Shown here: positions 21,830 to 30,536 of the stretch, in pieces
How the letters are laid out: each line of letters opens with the position of its first letter
How positions within the stretch are numbered: position 1 is the first letter of the stretch
Assembly (NCBI RefSeq): GCF_900156155.1
Contig: NZ_FTMD01000011.1
Span: 1-64,000 of the forward strand
Origin: Aromatoleum tolulyticum
GTDB taxonomy: Bacteria > Pseudomonadota > Gammaproteobacteria > Burkholderiales > Rhodocyclaceae
Direction: 5' to 3'
Length of the DNA: 64,000 bases
Translations under genes and position numbers: made by a program
The notes under the pieces: generated by a model
The model's database searches: none
What the model saw: only the letters and a program-made list of their open reading frames with translations
What the model was told of the DNA's origin: nothing

Positions 21830-23983
21830 ATGGAAGTCCAACAGGCAGCATCACAAGTACAGGTGATGGGCATCGACGCCGGCGGCACGATGACCGATAC
21901 CTTCTTCGTGCGCGCCGACGGTCGTTTCGTCGTCGGCAAGGCTCAGAGCAACCCCGGGGACGAATCGCTGGCGATCTTCAACTCGTCGCAGGACGCGCTG
22001 GCCCATTGGGGCCGCGAGGTCGACGACGTGTATCCCGAACTCGTCACTTGCGTGTATTCCGGTACGGCGATGCTGAACCGCATCCTGATGCGCAAGGGCC
22101 TGGACGTGGGTCTGATCTGCAACCGCGGCTTCGAGCAGATCCATTCGATGGGGCGCGCGCTGCAGAGCTACCTCGGCTACGCGCTGGAGGACCGCATCCA
22201 CCTCAACACCCACCGCTACGACGAGCCGCTGGTACCGGTGTCGCGTACCCGCGGGGTGACCGAGCGTACCGACGTGCAGGGCAAGGTCGTGATCCCGCTG
22301 CGCGAGGACGAGGTGCGTCAGGCGACGCGCGAACTGGTCGAAGCCGGCTCGCAGGCGATCGTGATCTGCCTGCTGCAGTCGCACAAGAACGAGGTGAGCG
22401 AGCAGCGGGCGCGCGACGTCGTCAAGGATGAGCTGAAGAAGCTCAAGGTGGATGTTCCGGTGTTCGCGTCGGTGGACTACTACCCGTCGCGCAAGGAAAG
22501 CCATCGCATGAACACGACGATCCTTGAGGCCTACGGCGCCGAGCCGTCGCGCCAGACGCTGAAGAAGGTCAGCGACCGCTTCAAGAAGCACGGCGCGAAG
22601 TTCGACCTGCGGGTGATGGCGACGCACGGCGGCACGATCTCGTGGAAGGCGAAGGAACTCGCACGCACCATCGTCTCCGGCCCGATCGGCGGCGTGATCG
22701 GGTCGAAACTGCTGGGCGAGTACCTCGGTGACGAGAACATCGCGTGCTCGGACATCGGCGGGACTTCGTTCGACGTGGCGCTGATCACCAAGGGCAGCTT
22801 CGCGATCAAGTCCGACCCGGACATGGCGCGCCTGGTGCTGTCGCTGCCGCTGGTGGCGATGGACTCGGTGGGCGCGGGCGCGGGCAGCTTCGTGCGTCTC
22901 GACCCGTACAGCAAGTCGATCAAGCTCGGGCCCGACAGCGCCGGCTACCGCGTCGGCACCTGCTGGCCGGAGAGCGGGCTGGACACGGTGTCGGTGTCCG
23001 ACTGCCACGTCGTACTGGGTTACCTGAACCCGGACAACTTCCTCGGCGGCGCGATCAAGCTCGACGTGCAACGCGCACGCGACCACATCAAGGCGCAGAT
23101 CGCCGATCCGCTGGGGTTGTCGGTCGAGGACGCGGCGGCCGGCGTGATCGAGCTGCTCGACCTGACGCTGTCCGAGTACCTGCGCGCCAACATCAGCGCC
23201 AAGGGCTACAACCCGGCGGAGTTCACGTGCTTCTCGTACGGCGGCGCCGGTCCGGTGCATACCTACGGCTACACCGAAGGCGTCGGCTTCAAGGACGTGG
23301 TCGTGCCCGCGTGGGCGGCCGGATTCTCGGCCTTCGGCTGCGCCTGCGCCGACTTCGAGTACCGCTACGACAAGTCGGTGGACCTCGGTGTCGCCCAGTT
23401 CGCGGCCGACGCGGACAAGGCGGCGGCCTGCGCGAGCCTGCAGGAAGCGTGGGAAGAGCTGGCGGTGAAGGTCATCGACGAGTTCGTCATCAACGGCTAC
23501 AAGCCGGAAGACGTGCTGCTGATCCTGGGCTACAAGATGCAGTACATGGGGCAGCTCAACGACCTCGAGATCGTGTCGCCGGTGTCCACCGCGGCCACCG
23601 CCGCCGACTGGGACCAGATCATCGATGCCTTCGAGAACACCTACGGCCGCGTCTATGCCAACTCGGCGCGTTCGCCGGAACTGGGCTTCTCGATCACCGG
23701 CGCGATCCTGCGCGGCATGGTGGTGACGCAGAAGCCGGTGCTGCCGGAAGACCCCGACTGCGGCCCGACGCCGCCGAAGGAAGCCTATCTCGGCACCCGT
23801 CCGTTCTATCGCCACAAGAGGTGGGTCGAGGCCGCGCTGTGGAAGATGGAATCGCTCAAGGCCGGTAACCACATCGTCGGCCCCGCGATCATCGAATCGG
23901 ACGCCACGACCTTCGTCGTGCCCGACGGCTTCGAGACCACGGTCGACAAGCATCGCCTGTTCCATCTCAAAGAAGTGAAGTGA
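21830..23983 (+). CDS. acxA: Acetone carboxylase beta subunit (HyuA-like)
   Basis: ATP-binding subunit of the (alpha-beta-gamma)2 acetone carboxylase, which carboxylates acetone to acetoacetate at the cost of ATP hydrolysed to AMP. It belongs to the hydantoinase A/N-methylhydantoinase family. With the start at ATG 21830 the product has 717 residues, the family length. The nucleotide-binding motif MGIDAGGTMTD is at residues 13-23. The start is fixed by the sigma54 promoter, which lies inside the longer open frame, and by GGAGA six bases upstream. Two earlier ATGs at 21815 and 21818 have no room for a ribosome binding site. The stop is 11 bases before acxB. Confidence 0.92.
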   Translation: MEVQQAASQVQVMGIDAGGTMTDTFFVRADGRFVVGKAQSNPGDESLAIFNSSQDALAHWGREVDDVYPELVTCVYSGTAMLNRILMRKGLDVGLICNRGFEQIHSMGRALQSYLGYALEDRIHLNTHRYDEPLVPVSRTRGVTERTDVQGKVVIPLREDEVRQATRELVEAGSQAIVICLLQSHKNEVSEQRARDVVKDELKKLKVDVPVFASVDYYPSRKESHRMNTTILEAYGAEPSRQTLKKVSDRFKKHGAKFDLRVMATHGGTISWKAKELARTIVSGPIGGVIGSKLLGEYLGDENIACSDIGGTSFDVALITKGSFAIKSDPDMARLVLSLPLVAMDSVGAGAGSFVRLDPYSKSIKLGPDSAGYRVGTCWPESGLDTVSVSDCHVVLGYLNPDNFLGGAIKLDVQRARDHIKAQIADPLGLSVEDAAAGVIELLDLTLSEYLRANISAKGYNPAEFTCFSYGGAGPVHTYGYTEGVGFKDVVVPAWAAGFSAFGCACADFEYRYDKSVDLGVAQFAADADKAAACASLQEAWEELAVKVIDEFVINGYKPEDVLLILGYKMQYMGQLNDLEIVSPVSTAATAADWDQIIDAFENTYGRVYANSARSPELGFSITGAILRGMVVTQKPVLPEDPDCGPTPPKEAYLGTRPFYRHKRWVEAALWKMESLKAGNHIVGPAIIESDATTFVVPDGFETTVDKHRLFHLKEVK

Positions 23984-23994
23984 GGAGAACCGCC

Positions 23995-26319
23995 ATGAAC
24001 ATGATGACAAACAAGGAACTCGGCTTCGCCGACCTGCTGAAGAACGGCCAGACCCTCAAGCAGTTCCGCGACGGCATCATCGAGCGCACCAAGGCCAGCG
24101 GCTACTACAACGGTCAGGAAAAGCTCGAATTCCGCGACAGCGACCCGATCGGCTACGAAAAGCTGTTCTCCAAGCTGCGCGGCGGCTTGGTGCATGCGCG
24201 CGAAACGGCCAAGAAGATCGCCGCGAGCCCGATCGTCGAGCAGGAAGGCGAACTGTGCTTCACGCTGTACAACGCCGCAGGCGACTGCGTGCTGACCTCG
24301 ACCGGCATCATCATCCACGTCGGCACGATGGGCGCGGCGATCAAGTACATGATCGAGAACAACTGGGAAGGCAACCCCGGCATCAATCCCGGTGACATGT
24401 TCACGACCAACGACTGCGCGATCGGCAACGTGCACCCGTGCGACATCGCGACGATCGTGCCGATCTTCTGGGAAGGGCGGCTGATCGGCTGGGTCGGTGG
24501 TGTCACGCACGTGATCGACACCGGCGCGGTGACGCCGGGCTCGATGTCCACCGGCCAGACGCAGCGCTTCGGCGACGGCTACATGATCACCTGCCGCAAG
24601 ACCGGGGTGAACGATGAGCCGCTGCGCGACTGGCTGCACGAGTCGCAGCGCTCGGTGCGCACGCCGAAGTACTGGATCCTCGACGAGAAGACCCGCATCG
24701 CCGGTTGCCACATGATCCGCGAGCTGGTCGAGGAGGTGATCCGCGCCGACGGCATCGAGGCGTACGAGAAGTTCGCCTTCGAGGTCATCGAGGAGGGCCG
24801 CCGCGGCCTGATGAGCCGCATCAAGGCGATGACGCTGCCGGGCAAGTACCGCAAGGTGTCCTTCGTCGACGTGCCGTTCAAGCACGAGGACGTGCAGGTC
24901 TCCAACGCCTTCGCCAAGCTCGACTCGATCATGCACTCGCCGTGCGAGATGACGATCAAGCCGGACGGCAAGTGGCGGCTGGACTTCGAGGGCGCGAGCC
25001 GCTGGGGCTGGCATACCTTCAACGCCCACCAGGTGGCCTTCACCTCGGGCATCTGGGTGATGATGTGCCAGACCCTGGTGCCGACGCAGCGCATCAACGA
25101 CGGCGCGTACTACGCGACCGAGTTCCGCCTGCCCAAGGGGACGTGGTGCAACCCGGACGACCGCCGCACCGGTCACGCCTACGCCTGGCACTTCCTCGTC
25201 TCCGGCTGGGCGGCGCTGTGGCGCGGCCTCTCGCAGTCCTACTTCAGCCGCGGCTATCTGGAAGAGGTGAACGCCGGCAACGCCAACACCTCCAACTGGC
25301 TGCAGGGCGGCGGCATCAACCAGGACGGCGAGATCCACGCGGTGAACAGCTTCGAAGCTTCGAGCTGCGGTACCGGTGCGTGCGCGGTCAAGGACGGCCT
25401 GAACCACGCCGCGGCCATCTGGAACCCGGAAGGCGACATGGGCGACATCGAGATCTGGGAGATGGCCGAGCCGCTCCTGTATCTGGGCCGCAACGTGAAG
25501 GCCAACTCCGGCGGCTACGGCAAGTATCGCGGGGGTTGCGGCTTCGAGACGCTGCGCATGGTGTGGAACGCCCAGGACTGGACGATGTTCTTCATGGGCA
25601 ATGGCTTCATGAACAGCGACTGGGGAATGATGGGCGGCTACCCGTCGGCGACCGGCTATCGCTTCGAGGCGCACAAGACGGGGCTGGAGCAGCGCATCGC
25701 GATCGGCGACTCGCTGCCCCTGGGCGGTGACCTCGACCCCGCGCGTCCCGACTATGAGCGCCATATCGACGCGACTGCGGTGGTCAAGCGCGACAAGCAG
25801 TGCATGACCACCGAGGACTGCTACGACAACCACGACCTGTACCTGAACTACCTGCGCGGCGGCCCCGGCTTCGGGGATCCGATCGATCGCGAGCCGAAGG
25901 CGATCGAGAACGACCTGAACCAGAAGTTCCTGCTGCCCGAATACGCGCAGAAGGTCTATGGCGCGGTGTTCACGCAGGACGCGAAGGGCGTGTTCGCGGT
26001 GGATGTCGCGAAGACCGCCGCCCGCCGTGCCGAGATGCGCAAGGAGCGGCTCGCCCGCGCCCTGCCGACGCGCGAGTGGATGAAGGAGGAGCGCGAACGC
26101 ATCGTCAACAAGCATGCGGCGGTGCAGGTGCAGCACATGTTCGCGACCAGCTTCGCGCTGTCGGAGAAGTTCACGAAGGAGTTCAAGGCCTTCTGGAACC
26201 TGCCGGCCGACTGGCAGCTGCTGGAGTCCGAGCTCGGCGTGCCGTCCTACGGCTCCAAGCACCGCATGGACCTGTCGCTCCTGCCCGACGTCACCACCGT
26301 CGTCCAGGTCGAAGAGTAA
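23995..26319 (+). CDS. acxB: Acetone carboxylase alpha subunit (HyuB-like)
   Basis: Catalytic subunit, 774 residues, hydantoinase B family. The segment NDCAIGNVHPCDIATIVPIF starts near residue 139. It gives His147, Asp150 and His172, with the His-X2-Asp-X21-His spacing that I recall for the manganese site of the Xanthobacter alpha subunit. The C-terminal half contains SFEASSCGTGACAVKDGLNH, typical of acetone and acetophenone carboxylases. Start ATG 23995 follows GAGGAG. The GTG at 23980 overlaps the acxA stop and has no spacing for one. The beta-alpha-gamma order and sizes fit acetone carboxylase better than five-subunit acetophenone carboxylase. Confidence 0.92.
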   Translation: MNMMTNKELGFADLLKNGQTLKQFRDGIIERTKASGYYNGQEKLEFRDSDPIGYEKLFSKLRGGLVHARETAKKIAASPIVEQEGELCFTLYNAAGDCVLTSTGIIIHVGTMGAAIKYMIENNWEGNPGINPGDMFTTNDCAIGNVHPCDIATIVPIFWEGRLIGWVGGVTHVIDTGAVTPGSMSTGQTQRFGDGYMITCRKTGVNDEPLRDWLHESQRSVRTPKYWILDEKTRIAGCHMIRELVEEVIRADGIEAYEKFAFEVIEEGRRGLMSRIKAMTLPGKYRKVSFVDVPFKHEDVQVSNAFAKLDSIMHSPCEMTIKPDGKWRLDFEGASRWGWHTFNAHQVAFTSGIWVMMCQTLVPTQRINDGAYYATEFRLPKGTWCNPDDRRTGHAYAWHFLVSGWAALWRGLSQSYFSRGYLEEVNAGNANTSNWLQGGGINQDGEIHAVNSFEASSCGTGACAVKDGLNHAAAIWNPEGDMGDIEIWEMAEPLLYLGRNVKANSGGYGKYRGGCGFETLRMVWNAQDWTMFFMGNGFMNSDWGMMGGYPSATGYRFEAHKTGLEQRIAIGDSLPLGGDLDPARPDYERHIDATAVVKRDKQCMTTEDCYDNHDLYLNYLRGGPGFGDPIDREPKAIENDLNQKFLLPEYAQKVYGAVFTQDAKGVFAVDVAKTAARRAEMRKERLARALPTREWMKEERERIVNKHAAVQVQHMFATSFALSEKFTKEFKAFWNLPADWQLLESELGVPSYGSKHRMDLSLLPDVTTVVQVEE

Positions 26320-26342
26320 TCACCGAATCGAGGAGTTGGAAA

Positions 26343-26849
26343 ATGTCTGCCTACACCAATGAACAGGTCGCCCACCTCGTCGAAGGCTCGCTCGACTGGG
26401 AAACCACCTTCCGCATGCTGTCGATGCCCAAGGACAACAGCCGCTTCGAGCAATACCTGAAGGCGCTGCAGGCCAAGGTCACGTTCCCGGACAAGATCGT
26501 GCTGCCGCTGGGACCGCATCTGTACATCGTGCAGTCCGCAAAGACCAAGCAGTGGGTCACGATGTGCGACTGCGGCCACGAGTTCGGCGACTACCGCGAG
26601 AACTGGAAGCTCAACGCGGCGATCTACGTGCGCGACACCGAGGAGGCGATGACCGAGGTGTATCCCAAGCTGATGGCGCCGGATACCCAGTGGCAGGTGT
26701 ACCGCGAGTACTACTGCCCGACTTGCGGCACGATGCACGACGTCGAGGCACCGACCCCGTGGTATCCGGTGATCCACGACTTCGAGCCGGACATCGAAGC
26801 CTTCTACAAGGAATGGGTCGGCCTGCCCGTCCCTGAAAAGGCGGCCTGA
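26343..26849 (+). CDS. acxC: Acetone carboxylase gamma subunit
   Basis: Small subunit of acetone carboxylase, 168 residues, matching the family length. It carries two metal-ligand-like clusters: Cys75-X-Cys77-X-His79 (CDCGH) and Cys125-X2-Cys128-X3-His132 (CPTCGTMH), which together would make a zinc-type site. AGGAG lies nine bases before the ATG. It ends the carboxylase genes. The 196 bases after it are very GC-rich with several hairpins. Confidence 0.92.
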   Translation: MSAYTNEQVAHLVEGSLDWETTFRMLSMPKDNSRFEQYLKALQAKVTFPDKIVLPLGPHLYIVQSAKTKQWVTMCDCGHEFGDYRENWKLNAAIYVRDTEEAMTEVYPKLMAPDTQWQVYREYYCPTCGTMHDVEAPTPWYPVIHDFEPDIEAFYKEWVGLPVPEKAA

Positions 26850-26857
26850 GCCGTCCT

Positions 26858-26933
26858 CGCCGGGCGGTAGGCCCGGCGCCTGCGGGCCGGTGCCTCCTTC
26901 GCGGGGGGCGCCGGCCGGGGCCCTCCGCGGGCC
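26858..26933 (+). other. Cluster of GC hairpins between acxC and the Ycf48-like gene
   Basis: Three stem-loops can be drawn in 76 bases. They are CGCCGGGC (26858-26865) with GCCCGGCG (26871-26878), GGCCGGTGCC (26885-26894) with GGCGCCGGCC (26907-26916), and GGGCCC pairs to 26933. None has a T tract. They probably protect or process the mRNA, or reduce read-through into the envelope genes. No promoter was seen in this gap (26850-27045). Confidence 0.5.
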
Positions 26934-27045
26934 CGATCGAATTCCCGTATCAACCGACACCCATGCGGGGCGCGAGCCCTGCAGGGCCTCGGCTGCGCAA
27001 AAAAACGAAAGTCACGCGCCGTGCCCCGGCGTGGAGGAGAGAGTG

Positions 27046-28065
27046 ATGCTGCGTCGATTGAGGAAATATGGAGGCGGCGCCCGCGGCGTCGTCACGTTGA
27101 TGACGTCGTCCGCGCCGCTGGTGATCGTCGGCGGGCTGCTGTACGCCGGACTGTTCGTGAAGGCCGAGGCGGTCGTGCAGAAGGTCGAGCCGCCGGCGAT
27201 CGAGCGGCGCGACAGCTTCTACGCGGTCGCCGCCCCCGACGAGCGCGTGGTGTGGGCGGTGGGCTCCGGCGGCAAGATCGTGCGCAGCGAGGACGGCGGC
27301 CAGTCGTGGGTGCGTCAGGCCTCCGGCACCGACGTCAATCTGCAGGGCATCGCGGCGTGGGACGAGCAGGGCGCGATCGCGGTCGGCAACGACGGCGTGG
27401 TCGTCGTGACGGCCGATGCGGGGCGCAACTGGACCCGCGCCGAGATCCCCGCGAGCAGCAATCCGAACAAGCTTTTCCGTGTGCGCATCGCCAACGGGGC
27501 GGCCTGGGCGGTCGGTGAATTCGGGGCGCTGCTGCGCTCGGACGACCGCGGCGTGACCTGGGCGCGCGCGCTGCCCGAAAAGGATCGGGCGTGGAACGAC
27601 ATCGCCTTCGTCGGCGATGCCGGCTGGCTGGTGGGCGAGTTCGGCGCGCTGATGAAGAGCAGCGATGGTGGCGCGAACTGGGAGCCGGCTGCCACGCCGA
27701 ACAAGGTCAGCCTGATGGGCGTGGCCTTCCGCGATGCGCAGCATGGCGTTGCCGTGGGCCTGACGGGCGCACTGCTCGTGACGGCGGACGGCGGTGCGTC
27801 GTGGCAGCAGGTGCCGGCCTTCACGCGTGAGCACTTCTACAGCGTGATGTGGGACGAGGGGCGCTGGCTGGCGGTGGGCGACAAGGGCGTGATGGCGACC
27901 GCGCAGGCCGATGCCGGGCAGTGGCAGCTCGGCCGCGTCGCGGAAGGCGACGTGTCGTGGCGCACCCAGGTCGCACGCGCCGGTTCGCGCTATTTCCTCG
28001 CCGGCAGCAACCTCGCCGTGCTCGACGACGGCGCGCTGCGCGTCGCCGGCCACCAGCGCATGTGA
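27046..28065 (+). CDS. Ycf48-like periplasmic beta-propeller protein
   Basis: Protein of 339 residues. A single hydrophobic segment near residues 20-40 (VTLMTSSAPLVIVGGLLYAG) acts as a membrane anchor or uncleaved signal. The rest is a repeat structure with five Asp-box motifs, S/T-X-D-X-G-X-X-W (SEDGGQSW, TADAGRNW, SDDRGVTW, SSDGGANW, TADGGASW), as in Ycf48/HCF136 and BNR propellers. ATG 27046 has GGAGG eight bases upstream. Ten bases before the transporter gene, it probably forms a unit with it. The exact role is unknown, and propellers of this type usually act as assembly or interaction platforms. Confidence 0.8.
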   Translation: MLRRLRKYGGGARGVVTLMTSSAPLVIVGGLLYAGLFVKAEAVVQKVEPPAIERRDSFYAVAAPDERVVWAVGSGGKIVRSEDGGQSWVRQASGTDVNLQGIAAWDEQGAIAVGNDGVVVVTADAGRNWTRAEIPASSNPNKLFRVRIANGAAWAVGEFGALLRSDDRGVTWARALPEKDRAWNDIAFVGDAGWLVGEFGALMKSSDGGANWEPAATPNKVSLMGVAFRDAQHGVAVGLTGALLVTADGGASWQQVPAFTREHFYSVMWDEGRWLAVGDKGVMATAQADAGQWQLGRVAEGDVSWRTQVARAGSRYFLAGSNLAVLDDGALRVAGHQRM

Positions 28066-28075
28066 GGGGGCGAGG

Positions 28076-30451
28076 ATGAAGAACACGACATTCGGCAAGG
28101 TCGACGCGGCCTTCGCCTTTCTCATCCGCTTCCGCGCGCTGGTCGTCGCCGCGGTGGCGCTCGTGACGCTGGTGATGGGCTACCTGGCGAGCCAGATCGA
28201 GGTGAAGACCGTCTTCAGCGATCTGCTGCCGCGCAACCATCCCTACGTCGAGGTGAACCAGCGCTTCAAGCAGACCTTCGGCGGCTCGAACATGGTCAGC
28301 ATCATGCTGGAGACGGAGCAGGGCGACATCTTCAACCCCGTCGTGCTCGGCAAGGTGCAGAAGCTCACCGTCGATCTGCAGCAGGTCGAGGGCGTCGATA
28401 CCTACCAGATCATTTCGCTCGCGTCGAAGAAGATCAAGGAGGTGCGCGCCTCGACCGAGGGCGTGGAATCGCGGCCGCTGATGTGGCCGGACCTGCCGCA
28501 GGGCGAGACGGAACTCGCGGCGCTGAAGGCGGCGGTGCTGAACAACCCGCTGGTCTATGGGCCTTATGTGTCCACCGACCTGAAGGCGACGCTCGTCACG
28601 GTCGACTTCAGCGACGGCAACATGGACTACACGCGCGCCTTCAACCAGCTGATGAAGCTGGTGGAGGAGGCGCGCGGTGACGGCGTCGAGGTGCGCATCG
28701 TCGGCGAACCGGTGCTGTACGGCTGGGTGAACCACTACCTGCACGAGACGCTGACGATCTTCTTCATCGCGGTCGCCGCGCTGGTCGTGCTGCTGTGCCT
28801 GATCACGCGTACCTGGCACGGCACGGTGCTGCCGCTGCTCGCCGGGCTGGTGAGCGCGATCTGGGCACTGGGGGCTGCGCGCCTGATGGGCTTCCATCTC
28901 GATCCGCTGGTGGTCGTCGTCGCCTTCCTGATCACCGCGCAGGCGATCTCGAACTCGGTGCAGCTCATCGCGCGCTTCGACGACGAGACGCGCCAGGGCA
29001 CGCCGAGCGCCGCCGCGGCGGCACGGGCGAGCGCGCGCAACCTGTTCAAGCCGAGCATGCTGGCGATCGTCGCGGATGCGGGCTGCGTGCTGGTCGTCGC
29101 GCTGACGCCGATCCCGCTGCTGCAGAAGATCTCCTTCATCGGCACGGTGTGGGTGCTGACGATCGCCATCAGCGCGCTGGTCCTGACGCCGGTGATGCTG
29201 TCGTGGTTCGGCGCGCACCAGCGCTACATCCATCCGGTGAACATCAATCCGTTGCTGATGCGCATCCTCGGGCTGTGCTCGGCGATCGTCACGACGCGCT
29301 GGCGCTACGCGGTGCTGGCGATGGCCGGTGTGGTGTTCGTCGTGTCGGGGCTGTACGCGTTCAACCTCAAGGTCGGCGACGCCAACCCCGGTTCCCCGAT
29401 CCTGTGGCCGGATTCGAGCTACAACCGCGACGCGGCCCAGATCAACCGCCAGTTCCAGGGCTCGGACCGGATGTTCGTCGTCGTCGCCGGCAAGGAGCCG
29501 GGGGCGCTGCGCGAACCCGAGGTGCTTTCCAGCATGACGCGCTTCCAGAAGTACATGGAAGCGCAGCCGGAGGTCGGCGGCAGCATCTCGCTCGCGGACA
29601 TCCTGCCGCAGGTGAACCGGGTGCTGCGCGAAGGCAACCCGATGTACCAGGAGCTCGGCAAGAGCGCCGACGAGAACAGCGAGCTGATGTACATGTTCGT
29701 GTCCGGCTCGGACCCGGGCGACATGGACCGCTACGCCGACGCCGACGCGAAGAACGGTGCGGTGACGCTGTTCTTCCGCGACCACCAGGGCGAGACGATC
29801 CGCACTGCGGTGGCGCGCGTGCGCGACTACGTCGAGCAGCATCCGGTGAAGAACGCAGAGTACCTGCTCGCGGGCGGCCTCGTCGGCGTGCTGGCGGCGG
29901 TGAACGAGGTGATCCTCGCCGGGCAGATCGAGGCCATCGCGCTGGCGCTGCTGGTGCTGGTGGTGTGCTGCACGATCACCTACCGCTCCACGGTCGCCGG
30001 GGTGTTCTTCATGATCCCGGTGCTGCTGTCGAACACGATCACCTTCAGCTACATGGCGTGGCAGGGCATCGGCATGAACATCAACACCCTGCCGGTGGTC
30101 GCGCTCGGGATCGGGCTGGGCGTCGATTACACCTTCTACATCGTCGATGGCATCCGCGAGAACCTGCACCGCTCGCACAACGTCGAGCGCGCGATCGTCA
30201 ATGCGCTGACGGGCCCCGGCAAGGGCGTGCTGATCACGGCGATGACGCTGATCACCAGCGTCGTTCTGTGGCACTTCTCGTCGCTGCGCCTGCAGGCCGA
30301 CATGGGCGTGCTGATCGCGCTGTGGCTGTTCATCTCGGCCTTCAGCGCGCTCTTCATCATGCCGGCCCTCGTCTATGTGTTCCGTCCGGAATTCATCGTC
30401 GGCAGCAAGCGCCATCCCATCGAGCAGGCCGAACCCGTGCTGGTCGGCTGA
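28076..30451 (+). CDS. MMPL/RND-superfamily membrane transporter
   Basis: Inner-membrane protein of 791 residues with the two-fold RND layout. TM1 (VVAAVALVTLVMGYLA, about residues 24-40) is followed by a periplasmic domain of about 190 residues and a bundle of five helices. A second copy of the pattern then starts near residue 405. The motif GIGLGVDYTFYIVDGI in the second half carries the Asp of MMPL-type exporters. It resembles hopanoid/lipid exporters of this superfamily more than tripartite drug pumps, and no adaptor protein gene is next to it. The substrate is not known. Confidence 0.82.
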   Translation: MKNTTFGKVDAAFAFLIRFRALVVAAVALVTLVMGYLASQIEVKTVFSDLLPRNHPYVEVNQRFKQTFGGSNMVSIMLETEQGDIFNPVVLGKVQKLTVDLQQVEGVDTYQIISLASKKIKEVRASTEGVESRPLMWPDLPQGETELAALKAAVLNNPLVYGPYVSTDLKATLVTVDFSDGNMDYTRAFNQLMKLVEEARGDGVEVRIVGEPVLYGWVNHYLHETLTIFFIAVAALVVLLCLITRTWHGTVLPLLAGLVSAIWALGAARLMGFHLDPLVVVVAFLITAQAISNSVQLIARFDDETRQGTPSAAAAARASARNLFKPSMLAIVADAGCVLVVALTPIPLLQKISFIGTVWVLTIAISALVLTPVMLSWFGAHQRYIHPVNINPLLMRILGLCSAIVTTRWRYAVLAMAGVVFVVSGLYAFNLKVGDANPGSPILWPDSSYNRDAAQINRQFQGSDRMFVVVAGKEPGALREPEVLSSMTRFQKYMEAQPEVGGSISLADILPQVNRVLREGNPMYQELGKSADENSELMYMFVSGSDPGDMDRYADADAKNGAVTLFFRDHQGETIRTAVARVRDYVEQHPVKNAEYLLAGGLVGVLAAVNEVILAGQIEAIALALLVLVVCCTITYRSTVAGVFFMIPVLLSNTITFSYMAWQGIGMNINTLPVVALGIGLGVDYTFYIVDGIRENLHRSHNVERAIVNALTGPGKGVLITAMTLITSVVLWHFSSLRLQADMGVLIALWLFISAFSALFIMPALVYVFRPEFIVGSKRHPIEQAEPVLVG

Positions 30452-30460
30452 TCCACCCCC

Positions 30461-30492
30461 GGCGGACGCGACGGCAAGCTGCCGCGTCCGCC
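30461..30492 (+). other. GC hairpin between the transporter and DUF1302 genes
   Basis: GGCGGACGCG (30461-30470) pairs perfectly with CGCGTCCGCC (30483-30492) around a 12-base loop. No T tract follows, so it is more likely an mRNA stability or processing element than a terminator. Confidence 0.45.
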
Positions 30493-30536
30493 CGTGACCC
30501 CTTCAGAGCAGTGACAAAACCAAAAGGAGCGAGGAG

